Shown here piece by piece: positions 11,570 to 22,900 of a stretch of DNA of 64,000 nucleotides. How positions within the stretch are numbered: position 1 is the first letter of the stretch; each line of letters begins with the position of its first letter. The stretch is taken from contig OY987272.1 of assembly GCA_963920665.1 (NCBI GenBank), positions 5,895,001 to 5,959,000 of the forward strand, in the 5' to 3' direction. The translations under genes and the position numbers were made by a program. Under the pieces are notes generated by a model that worked only from the letters and a program-made list of their open reading frames with translations, ran no database searches and was not told the origin of the DNA. Origin of the DNA: Straminergon stramineum (lineage: Eukaryota > Streptophyta > Bryopsida > Hypnales > Calliergonaceae).

Positions 11570-13955
11570 CTAAACCATTGAACCCGAGGTTGGTGCTGCT
11601 GCTACTGCTGTCGGAGGAGGGGCAGGGGCCGCCGCAGCCATCCCGTTGGGTTGTTGTTGACCATTGTACATCATGCCTCCCCTGTTGCCGCCCCGTCCGC
11701 CTCTACCCCCGTAGTGGTTCGGTCTCGTCTGGAAGCCCACCGGCTGCTGATCATAGAACTGCCCCCCACGTCCCCCATTGTTGGGATACATGCCGCCTCG
11801 GCCCCCTCGACCCCCGCGACCATTGTTCATGTACCCACGGCCACCATTCCGACCGCCCATCCCTTGTTGGTAGCCTCCTCCTGGCATGCCTCCTCGTCCC
11901 CTCGTCGGACCTCCTGAGCCCTGCTGCTGCTGCTGCTGCTGGTATCCTGCCCCACTTCGGCCACCAGGTGGACCCTGCTGCTGGTGCTGCGGATAAGGAT
12001 GATGATGAGGGGGAGCTGCAGGCTGGGGTTGGCCATCGCCGACTGGAACGACGGCCTCTTCGGTGGGGGGCTGCTTCTCAGCAGCTTGAACCTCCTCGGT
12101 CTCGTCGGGACCTCCAAGATTCGCTTCGTCATGGCTTCCATGGCTGCCAAACTGATCAATGCACGAAGACACATGCAGGTATAAAAATTTATGGCACTGT
12201 CTCCAAAATCCTAATTGTGTTGGAAATAGTGGCATGTTACCTTAATTGTGTTTCGAAATAGGTAACAGATACTGTAAAGGGGCGAAGAAGCATGTCATTG
12301 CAAATTAACTAGAGTGCCAACATACCTGCGGTATTTCAAATGCCTGCACTGAAGTCTCGGCAAGGAAAACCAGAGGGGTCGAAGTTGGAGGACCTCCGTT
12401 TGTCACAGGCACCGACACTCCAAACTCATAAACTTGGGATACAGGCAACTGTGGCTCCTGTATAGGGACCACATCAGTCTCAATCACCAGCTCAACGTCG
12501 AAGCTGTGGTGCAAGATTACAGCAAAGGAGATGTAAATGTATCACTATGTCTCAAAACCCTAGACGTAAAACCAATGCGAATACCCCTGGAAATTAAATA
12601 GGGGTAAGAAGTTATCATCAATTTAAGTATGGTACACATTCTCTTCACACGCCAGTGCGCACCTGAGGAACATAGAAAGCGGGAGGCCCCACGTGGTCCA
12701 CATCCTTCGTAGGCAGGTACTGACCCGCAGCACTGGCCGCAGCTGCAGCCGTTTGCTGACTGACAGTTTGCAGCTCCGGTGTCATCGTGAAGTATTCAGA
12801 CGAAAGAATCCTGTTTAACCTTTCCCTCAATCTTGTGTCTGTCATAAGGGGTCAAGAAACACTTCCATGGATTCGAAGCACTTCCACAATCAAATGCGGC
12901 AAATACGAGCACCAGTAAAGAGAAGAAAAATGAAATGACATCATAAAGAAGGGCAACGCAGAAGAAGCTAACGTTTGACACGATGCTAAACCTAAATCGA
13001 TCATAGGGAGGATACAAGAAGTGTTGGCGTCTAGTTGAATAATGCGATCCGAATTCTGCAGCCATTCTCTTGCGTGCTCAATGCAGCGTTGGAGAGCATC
13101 TCGATGTGACAATGTTTCATTCGGAGGCCGCGATGTCAACATCGATCCAAACAATGATAGGGCATCTAAGTCCCCTTCAATCAAAGGGGTGGTCGAATCA
13201 TCCGTGACGAAATCGTATGATAAGCATGAGCTTCTCTCATGTACCCTGGTCCACACTAGAGAAGGCGCCTCGCCTTGCGACCTTACATCAAACAAGTGTG
13301 CGAAATAGAGAAGCTTCAACAGGTCTGCGACTTCCCCTTCGGAAAACACATTCTCCTGGCTCTCAGTCTCTGTCACAATGCTCTCCTTCTCGACCTCTGC
13401 GGAAGGCTTCTCCTCTTCACTGCCAGATACATTCTGACTCTGAGGCGCGGAGACATCACCAAGTTCTTGCGCTTCAGCAACAGAACCATTCGCGCCTTCA
13501 CTTTCATGAACCTCCACAGCCTTTTCCAGTTCGACGTTCCCTGATTCCGCCAAATCCCCATCCTCGGTCACAGCAGCTTGCTGCTGCTCGTCGGGTTCGC
13601 ACACCGTGCTCTCCTCCTCCTCTACCTGCTGCTGCTGCCGCTGCTCCGCCAGAAGCTCCTTCTCCCGCTCCGCCACCTCCTCCTTCACAGCTACCATCAA
13701 CGGCTGCCGCAATTTCTCATACTCGTCAATCAAAGCCGCGACGGCGATTTTCATCTTGACCACATCCTCCTGCTCCTTGTTCACCGTCTTGCCCTGTCTC
13801 TTATTCTCCTCTATCTGCAAGATCCTGTTATACTTCTTCTTCAAAGCGCGCAACCTCTTGCTCATCATCGTCAACACGGGACCGTCCTTCGGACCACCGA
13901 GGTTCGCATAGCCCTCATCGGCGTGAGCTCCCTCCAGCGCCATTGTTGCCGACAT
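11570..13955 (-). CDS. Caprin-like RNA-binding protein with RGG-rich tail
   Basis: Four exons in reading order (13955-13016, 12838-12649, 12503-12326, 12151-11570) agree in phase and give 629 residues. Residues ~28-90 are a basic coiled coil with the caprin-like block ILQIEENKRQGKTVNKEQED and ending DEYEKLRQPL. An acidic Gln/Glu-rich linker follows, then a conserved-looking domain (VADLLKLLYFAHLFDVRS.., ~220-330). The tail (~437-629) is Pro/Gln-rich, then RGG/GGR-rich (GRGGMPGGGYQQGMGGRNGG), the hallmark of RNA-binding stress-granule proteins. The start chosen is MSATMALEG; an in-frame ATG 48 bases upstream (14003) is an alternative, but it sits behind a CT/GA microsatellite typical of a 5' UTR. 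The exon 2 donor (GT|GTGAAG) is chosen for phase over a nearer CAG|GTGCGC. Role inferred: mRNP binding in the cytoplasm. Confidence 0.75.
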
Positions 13956-13971
13956 CGAACTAACCCCCTCA

Positions 13972-13986
13972 CTCTCTCTCTCTCTC
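13972..13986. repeat. CT/GA microsatellite in the 5' leader of the caprin-like gene
   Basis: A short CTCTCTCTC tract lies just upstream of the preferred start codon of the caprin-like gene (GA on the coding strand). Such tracts are frequent in plant 5' UTRs and core promoters. Confidence 0.6.
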
Positions 13987-14472
13987 CTCCCAAATCGAAA
14001 CAAACTGGTGGTACCACTTCACAGCCGCCGCACAGCCACCCGACAAAATGGCACTTCAAAGTTCTACATTCGCCGCCATCTCCATACAAACCATAGCGCA
14101 CTCGCCGTCCTTTCCGGTATTGGGATCCCTGCCCTGGCGCCTTCACTGCGAGCTTGAATATTCGGAACTAGCACCACGAACTACTCCAGTGACGCCCAAG
14201 GGAAGAGCAGCAAAGAGGACTGAGGAGGGCTGGCTGGTGAAGCTCATAAACCCTAATTTCTCAATACACGTAGAAATGGGAGAAGACGATGAGGAACTCT
14301 GTTCACACTGAATGGAATCTGTTATCTGCAAGCACGCAAAACCCTATTCACACGCTACAGGGCCGACCTTGGCGAACTTATCTTCTTTTCCGTGACTTTG
14401 GCTTGGGGATGCCTTTTTGTTTTAAGTTGCTTCAATCTATAGGAATATAATTTAAATTATTTTTCGAGCAAC

Positions 14473-14725
14473 TACACAAAATAGTGAAATTAGGTTGCCC
14501 CACACTAATTTCTCGACATTTGACACTGTTTAAATATTTTCAGTTATTGTACAAGAATGCACTACTTTTGAATTAGATATTGTTGTAATTGGGACTTATG
14601 AACCTCCATGTGTACAAATGAAAATATTTTTAGAAATATTTGTTGACTTTGATGGCTTGAAAAGTAACTTTCTTGTTGTAAGGCAACCTAATTGCAAAGG
14701 CAACCTAATTTCACTATTTTGTGTA
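14473..14725. mobile_element. MITE with perfect 27-bp terminal inverted repeats, TA target
   Basis: The left end reads TACACAAAATAGTGAAATTA followed by GGTTGCC, and the right end is its exact reverse complement. The element is 253 bp without an ORF. TA at both outer edges suggests a TA target duplication, as in Tc1/mariner-type elements. A second, degenerate copy lies at 8330-8566. The perfect termini suggest fairly recent movement. Confidence 0.75.
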
Positions 14726-17700
14726 CTGTAGAAAGAAAAGGATATTTCATTTTTTGTAGACAAAATAAATAAGGTAATACATCCAAAATTTTCCTACTAA
14801 ATATCTGAGTAGGATTCTTCTTATTTGTTGGAATTTTGTTTCAATGCTTTTAGCAATTAAAAAAAGATTTCAATTGGATCTATTTAGATTTTTTGGTTTG
14901 GGACATTGTATGAATAAACTGTGAATCTCAAAATAGTGATTATTGGTGTACATAAAATCCGTGTTAGGCTTTCATTTGCAAATGAATTATGTTTCAAATA
15001 AAAATCTGAAGTTTTTGCCGATAGAAGAGTTTTAGTGATAGGTTCAAAATAAGGTTTATTTACCTTCAATGAATTCAAGGTAATTCCCTAAAACCTATTT
15101 CAAAATCCACCAAACTTTAATATTTCTAAGCAATTTCTAATGGACATGTGTTTATTGCTTAAATGAAGTTTTTTTGGTTCTTCTGCAAATACTTCCTAAA
15201 TATGTCATATATTTACTTCAAACTTTGTGTAGTTATTTTAATTAAACAACTATAGAACTTAGTGTTTACTTCAATTTCAAACAAGATCTTAAAATATCAA
15301 TTGAATAGAATTGATAAATGAAAATGTTAGAAGTAGAAAAACTAACTTTTGCGGTACAACTTTTGCGAGGGCTAGTTTTGCCTATGTATTCGTAGCTCTC
15401 AAATATTACAAACATTATATTAAAGAGTTTTGTACTTAACCTTTAGAAGACATTGCAAGTCCAATGGGCATTTTGAAAGGGAAAACCAAATTTTTCATAT
15501 CGATCATGGTATTAAATGTTTTTAAGCTTCATTAAAAAAATGTAGCTCCAATAATCTACTTTTTATCTCATCTCAATTTTTTTTCAAAATTGTTAAAATT
15601 GTAATTTTGCAACACTTTGAAGATTATATTTTGAAAGCTCAAAATACACCACATTGAACTTTTTCTATCAAATTTCTCTTGGTGTGAGTTCAAAGAGCAC
15701 ACAAATTACGCTATGATGTTTTTCACTATTATACCCATTTTTCAAAAATTTCATACTATTTTAATCATTTTATAATTCACAACGACTTTTACAAAGAAAT
15801 TACTTTAAAATAATCATATGAAATTCCATTTGATATTTTTAATTGGAAAAAAATGAAATAAAATTCTAGACTTATATTACTACACGTGAAAATATCAAAC
15901 TTTTGAAAATGTGTGTTTTAATGTAGAAATCTAATGAAATTTGACCAAGCTCAAGCCTGAAATATTTTTTAAGGGTTAACCAAGTTAGCTAGTTGTGTAT
16001 GAAAAAGGTTTGTTAAATATCTAGTTTTTTAGAAAATAGAGTCTTCAAATTGTTGAACTATTTTTTGTCATAACTTTGACACTCTAGCATAGGCAAAAAG
16101 AAGAAAACTTGTAGTTAAGGGTCTACTAATGGTCTCTCATTGTTCTAAGTTTCTTAATGACCACACAAATTAATTCAATTACTGCATAATGCTTACATAA
16201 TGCCTTCTCTTCCTAATGTAGATCCCAAATCTTATAGCATAGAAGACAATAGGTGGAGTCATAGAAAATTCATTTGAGAATCACTGAAAAAAAATATGAG
16301 ACACCCTTGGAGTTGAAAAATATCTACAATATTTTCTAGTTAGCTCATCCATTAGAAATTAAACACCTTTAGGTGGAAGTATGTTTTTTGGTAAATAATG
16401 TCGTCAAGAAAGACATAACAATGTTCCGGAGTATTATTTGAATACATTTATTAAATTTGATCCTTCCCAATTAACCCTAAAAGGACACAACCTTATCACT
16501 GAGGTAGTCAATCCCAAAGTACAAGATGTTTGGATGTTTGATACATGACTTTTAGGGAAATTGTAGCAACAAGGAATGCACCTAAACATTTTTAATCTTT
16601 GGCGTCCTTATTGATTTAAATGCCTTTAGAATGATTGAAATGAAATTGATCAAATTTGATGAACTTGATTTTGAATTTAGAGGGAGTTCCTATAACTTCT
16701 CCTAATTTCTTCTATATGTGAATAAAGAATTAATATGAAATTTATACCTCACCTACATTGCAAATTATTTTTATTCAACATCAATAAATTCATATTGAGA
16801 AATAAATGATTTTCAAAGAATTTTCAAAGTAACTGAAATACAAATTAAAAGACAATGAAAGCCACCACTAGTGTTCAACTACGAACCTTTGTCAAGTAAA
16901 GAACATCATTAGATGAAATTTGAGGGCATGAATAAGCTACGAGTTATTTTGAATTTCTAACCTATGGGAATTCACCACATCAGCATTCTGACGTGGCACA
17001 ATCACTGCTATGTTAGAAAACAATATTATTTTCAATTATTTCAATTATTTTAAAAATTTTCTTAATTCCATTTTAAGTTTCTTAGTGACTTTTTAGAAAT
17101 TTTGGGTGGAATTTTTTTTCCAGAAATTTAGGAATTTAGCCCATTATGGGTTGGTTTCCAATTTCTAACAGCATAGGGAACAATGTAGGGAACAACCCAG
17201 AAACGGGCTCTTGAAACCCTCAATTGTCCTCTAATGCCTTTTTAGGGGAAGAACATCTACATTGAATCAAACTAGTTTATAACTTTGTCATCACAAATGG
17301 CTCCATGCAAGGTTTCTTTTGTTTCATTCAATTTAGATAGTGCAAAAAGTAGTTTTTCTGTAGAGTGATGAAATTATTTGCATCCATGGTCATATATGAA
17401 ACATGAAAAATATAGATGATACTTTAATTATCCATCCAAAAGTATATGCATTCATCTAAAGAAAAGCCATAAATCCAAATTAATTTAGCAATTCAACAAT
17501 TCATTTGCTAAGATTGTTATAGTCTCTCCCTTCTCATGTAGTCATTATCTAAATTTGCCATATTGATGGAAGTATATTGGATGTTGTTTGAAAGCACTTA
17601 ACAAAAGTACATTAATTAGGTAGTTCTTTTTTATTTAAACTTGTTTTTTTTTACATCTTTGTAATTGTAGATCAGATTTTATAAATTAATATGATCAACA

Positions 17701-19218
17701 TATTATTATCAAATAAAAAATAAAAAAATTCTATATAGAATATAGACAAGTTGTAAATAGTTGTTTTGAAGTTACCAAGATCAAAGTTGGTTATGTCCAC
17801 CACCTTATTTGTATCTCAAAAACTAATTAATATGCCTCCTACCATTAACCATATCTTTGATATAATTTTTTTTAGTAAGTATGAAAATTTGAACGCTATG
17901 ATGATAAAAAAATGACTAAAATAATATGGTTCTTGTCATATATGTTGCAATCTAGTGAAAAACAAACATGTAACTTGTTACAAACTTTCAATCAATGAAG
18001 CACACAACCATTTGCCCTATAGTTTAGAAGAATTGCACCTATCATGTCAAAGGTTTACAATACAATAGAAAAACAAACCAAACTTCCTTACTACATATAT
18101 ATTGCCAAGTCGTGTATAATAGTAGTCCTTGGCAATGTACACTTAGGTTCGAGAATCTAACAAATTTTTCTTCCCAAGTAGATTCAACTAGCAAAAAGTC
18201 CATAAATTTTAAGATTCTCTTAAGTACATGCTCAAAAATGCATAGATGTTCAAAGTGCAAATCATGTTGGGATTGTAGTAAAATGTAGTTGAATATCATA
18301 CAACAACTTCTACAAAATTGGAGGTAAGTGACATTTGTTTTAGCCTCCTAATTCACCAGAGAGAACCTTAAAAGATAATCAAGGATTTGTTGTAACACTG
18401 GAGCAAGCCAGTAAACAAGCAAAAAATGATGCAAACAATTCAAGCTATATATATATATATATATTTGTTATGATGATCAAGTACTCTTCACTACAACTCC
18501 AACACAATTTGTAATTTGAAAATCTATGTGTTTTGAGTATGATAGAGCTTCTTGAAGATAATGAATTTTTTCTTAAATTTGTAAGATTATTGGACATGCA
18601 TGAGAGTGACCAACTATGAGAATTAAGCCTAGCATTTGTTAAAAGGGATGTGCTCTCAAGTACAACTTAGCTCATACAATCTCAATGCAAGAGAGTTTTG
18701 TTGGCATGGCATGTTTCAATTAGTTAACGAGAGGCAAATTAAGACTAATAATGTTCACTACTTGTGCAAATTTTCAAAAAGGAGTATATGAAGTAGAAAT
18801 TTTATTGGTATGGCAATGAGAAAAATATGTAAGAAATCTCCACTCCTACCAACCAATATTAACCTAGTGAGTGTGGATCCACCTAACATAATCTAAATGC
18901 ATAGAGTTTTGCCATTGTGACATGTTTTGATTGGTTAAGCAATCAAAGAAGTCAAACGGCTCAACTCTCCTACATCAAGATTATGTCCGGTAATAATGAA
19001 ATAGGCCTAGTCATCCAAAATAATCTCAGGTCAGTACCAACCTCGCTGCCCATGGCTTGGTAGTCCTAACCAGCGATTGTTTTTGATAACGTGGCCTGCT
19101 TTGCAATTACCTAGTCCGTAATGGCTCAAAATTCACCCAGCTACAATTTGCAGTTCTGTCAATAGGTTCTCACGAATTTCCCTTGGAGCCATGTGTCCAC
19201 TGACAACTTCGATAAATC
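14726..19218. other. AT-rich gene-free stretch
   Basis: About 4.5 kb of AT-rich sequence with no ORF of interest, no clear splice-ready exons and no recognisable domain in any frame. A simple (AT)n run lies at about 18446-18465. I see no clear terminal repeats here. Confidence 0.55.
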
Positions 19219-19599
19219 TTAACCCCTAAACGACGGACTGGTCCCCGCGGGGAAAAGGCGGGCTGAGTACTGTTCATTGTGCACTGACCGTGGGAGAGAA
19301 ACACGTTCATGAACAGTACCAAAGAAAGGGGAACTCTCGTTGCCCTCATGAAAATTGTAGGAGGGCAGCCTACGACCTAACACCGTGCACGGGTATTTCC
19401 GTGTTCTGTCTTCCATGTCTATGCTCCCTAAAATTATGAATGCATCCGAATGACAGTATTTTTGGCCCTCCAAGATGCAGCACGTCTCCACAATTGTGTT
19501 AAAAAAAACCCGGATGAAAAACTGCATTCCTACTTCCTACAGGTTACTTTCTTGTTATTCATCGGACGAAAAACGTCCGCATCGGCGTTTATGGGTTAA
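19219..19599. mobile_element. TTAA-flanked piggyBac-like MITE, copy H
   Basis: The element starts TTAACCCCTAAACGACGGAC and ends GGCGTTTATGGGTTAA, an imperfect 17-bp inverted repeat including TTAA. Near the right end, CATCGGACGAAAAACGTCC is the subterminal block seen in other copies. It is 381 bp, longer than the 230-bp copies, with a GC-rich left half. It lies just beyond the 3' end of the Sec1 gene and has no transposase. Confidence 0.7.
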
Positions 19600-19908
19600 A
19601 CATGAGCGGTCCAAGATACTGGACAATGGCAAAATTTTAAGAAATTGGCACATTGCAGACACCCGTCTAGCTAAACTTCAGATCTTCAGCAGTCTTAAAT
19701 TTTACAGCTATGTGCACAGGAATGTTACAATGACATCACTGTGAAAGATGTCGTTCTTACGAAAATGACCACACTGACAGTTACTGGAACGATCACAGAG
19801 TTCTGCTTGTTAACTATTCTGGAACCAATTCAACCTTGCAAACCATTTACCTCCTGAATTGAGTGCTTGGAAATATTGTGATACTCGCCAAGATCGAGAC
19901 ACAAGTTC

Positions 19909-22900
19909 TTAATCAATGTCGTCAAGTGTACTCAGAGACTTCAGCTTCTGCAAAGCACAGTGCAAACAATATTTCCGTGAGAAAACCACTTTGCAATCTG
20001 AGCTCAACATATAAAGCAAGTCCAATGAGTGGGGAGCTGGGAACCGAGGCTTTCTGAACAATACTTGAAGAAATTGCCGTGGGTTATCCAAACTTGTTGA
20101 TCCAATGACCACTTCTCGTTTCAGTTGTAGTGTTAACTTGTGCATTGTGCGAAGCTTCATGAGATCAACCAAGTAATAGAAAGTAAGGATTAAAAGATAA
20201 TATTTACTTAGTGGAGAACAAATCAAATTGCGTTATGAAAATTTCAAGATTCTCAATGTGGACGCGAGAATGTTAAGAAAGTCAATAACTGTACTTCAGA
20301 GTTACATATTGATAAGTTGCTGTAACCATTTAACCTTAATTTCAATTCTTTACCTCCGATCGTGTAATTCCACCCACGATGAACACAAAAATCCGCGTTC
20401 CAGTAATGGTTGGTTCAGGCCTGAGAGCGAGAGAAAACTAAGTTAATTCTAGACAGTGAAGTCGTGACATCTGCGAACCTTTAAGAATTATGGGAAGTTG
20501 ACAAGCACTGATTAACACGTATTAGAATAAGGAAGTTTCACACGGAGTTCGTAAGAAATGTACCTGGATGGCTCAATAGAAGATTTTGTTTGGGACTGGG
20601 CAGCCCAATTATAACGAATTGTGCGTACAGAATGCGGCCCTTTCCTAGCAGGGGCTGCTGAAGGCCCGGCAGTCCCCTCTCCTACAAGTGACTCTGGCAA
20701 TTTTACATAGGGGTATTGTTCCTTCGGAAGTTCATTTCTGCTCAGTTCTTCCACTATGTCCTGCGTATATCCACATCACATCCCAGAAATTCGTGCTGTA
20801 ACAACAGAGAGGAGGTGTTCATTCAAGCTTGCTTCTCACCAGCAGCTTCTCCAATAGAACGATCAAAATCTCTCTACTGTTGCATAATGACTGCTTATCC
20901 TTAAATGTTCATAGAAAATGTGACTCTGGATGACGAAAGAGAAAACTCGCTCAGTAGTTCCCATAATCTTCAAAGGGAGCAATTAACAGCCAGTTCTAGC
21001 AGTGACCTGCTTCCTGTTCTATTGGACGGCAAAACTTCATATATGTGTTTGAAAATCCCACGATTTATAGCACCTCAATTTGCTGAAAACACCCCACCAT
21101 TCATGTCCCAAAAGTCACTATAGAAGGAAAATCCAAGGTGTTCATACCTCGATCAGTGGGTAGAAGCGAGACAACTGCCAGGACATCTCGTCTTGGTTCT
21201 TCTCCTTCCTCACTGGTCGGGTGTTCTGATTGAAATGACGACATAATTCAGTGTTCATTATGCGGCACGAAATACGATCCAACCACTATATATGAGAGCG
21301 AGGGGGTAGAGCTCAAGGCTCGTTATTAGAATGGAGCGGTATGAACATCTCCAATTCTCTTTCCTCTATCCATTGCTACATATGATATTTAATCTGCAGG
21401 AATATCATTGACTTCAACAGTCAGAATATGCGAGGTCAATAATTGACTAATGAATTACCTTCTGCGGCCGAAACTTAAGAGAAAATACTCCTGTCTGCTT
21501 CTTCGATACAGATACTCCAAGATACTCTAAGTTGTTGACACCATTCATATCTTCACCACTCAGTTTTGCCAACTGCATCGCGCCGATAAGATGTCCAATT
21601 CAGATGTGTGTACACCTAGGATGAACTGGAGAGAGAAAAATCGGCTACGATTGGAGAGCACATTGAAAGGGCCGGTCCAATAGCTCTCCGAGTCTTCCAA
21701 GAGCCATATTGCACCAGGATAAAAGCAAGAAAAGAGAAATAAAGACCTTCATCCACTGAAGGCGTTTGGCTGCATCCAATTTTTCAGGATGTGTTGCGGC
21801 ATAAATCAGAAGAAGTCGCAGTTTATTATCTTGAGTCATTCCCTGCATTCACTCATAGAATCTCAAGTGGTTGGAGAAAATACTTAGAAAGCAAAAATAG
21901 TGCGCAAAATGATGACAAAAGCCAGTTTCTCTTTACAGAGACATCTTTGATAGTGCGAGGCGGGATTCACAAGTAGCATTTCTCAAATTTTGGAAAATGG
22001 AACTCGACATGTCACTGACTAATGACTAGTACAGCGCGGGTAATGTGAGAGTCAATTAGGACGTAACAGATGCTCTTTGTTACTCCCTTAAAGAAGGCAT
22101 ATTACATGATTAATGCACCTGCTTGGAGCTGATCATGCTGAGGAGATCCTTGCTTGTTGCTTCCCCATATACAAAATCTTGTTCCAGCTTTCCAATGTCA
22201 TTTAAGCTTTCTTTCTTGATCTTCTCATTAATTGTTGTTGCAATCTGCGTGTGTTCAATAGTGCAAGACTTCAACTTCTGGTGTAATCGTATAGAACCTC
22301 GGCCTTAGACTTGAGAGGGTTCGAATGTGAAAAGCTTCTCTTCGTATATGGCACATCATGGAGTACGATTTTGTATCAAAACTTGGATCCTTCCACATCT
22401 ATGATTGCGTCACTACATACTTCTTCAAAGCGATCAACACAAGTGAAGCCAATTCCGCACTAGACTAGCTATTCAGTTCCTCGACTGGCTCACTTCAACA
22501 AATGGTAACAGCAGACTTTACCCCCGATCACAATTTTAAGAATTATATGCTTTCTAATTACAAGTTGAGTGGCTTACATGAATGTGCAAACTGAGCTTAT
22601 CGAGTTTATCTTGAAATTGAGGTAAACCCTGGACCAGTTTCTGCATATCTTTTGTCGATATTTCTGATGCTTCTCTGTGAACATTTCGAAAAATTCAGAT
22701 TATCAGAGCAACATGCTGCAACCGACATTCAAGGGTCAAGACGGAACCACAGAGGGCTTTCCGGAAAAGAAAATATTCACCACAAATGATAAAGATAGGA
22801 GTAAAATAAGAAAGTCTTCCGTACTTTTTTCCTAGACGAATTTGAGCTGCTTTGTTTTTGGTGCCGAATTGCTGCATCATTTCCGTCAATCGTAAACTTG

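Noticed and set aside
11578..12261. 227-residue + strand frame
   Set aside because: Antisense shadow of the RGG/Gln-rich last exon of the caprin-like gene.
14048..14311. 88-residue + frame starting MALQSSTFAAISIQ, resembling a transit peptide
   Set aside because: It overlaps the 5' leader and promoter of the minus-strand caprin-like gene, has no family match and no splice continuation; most likely chance.
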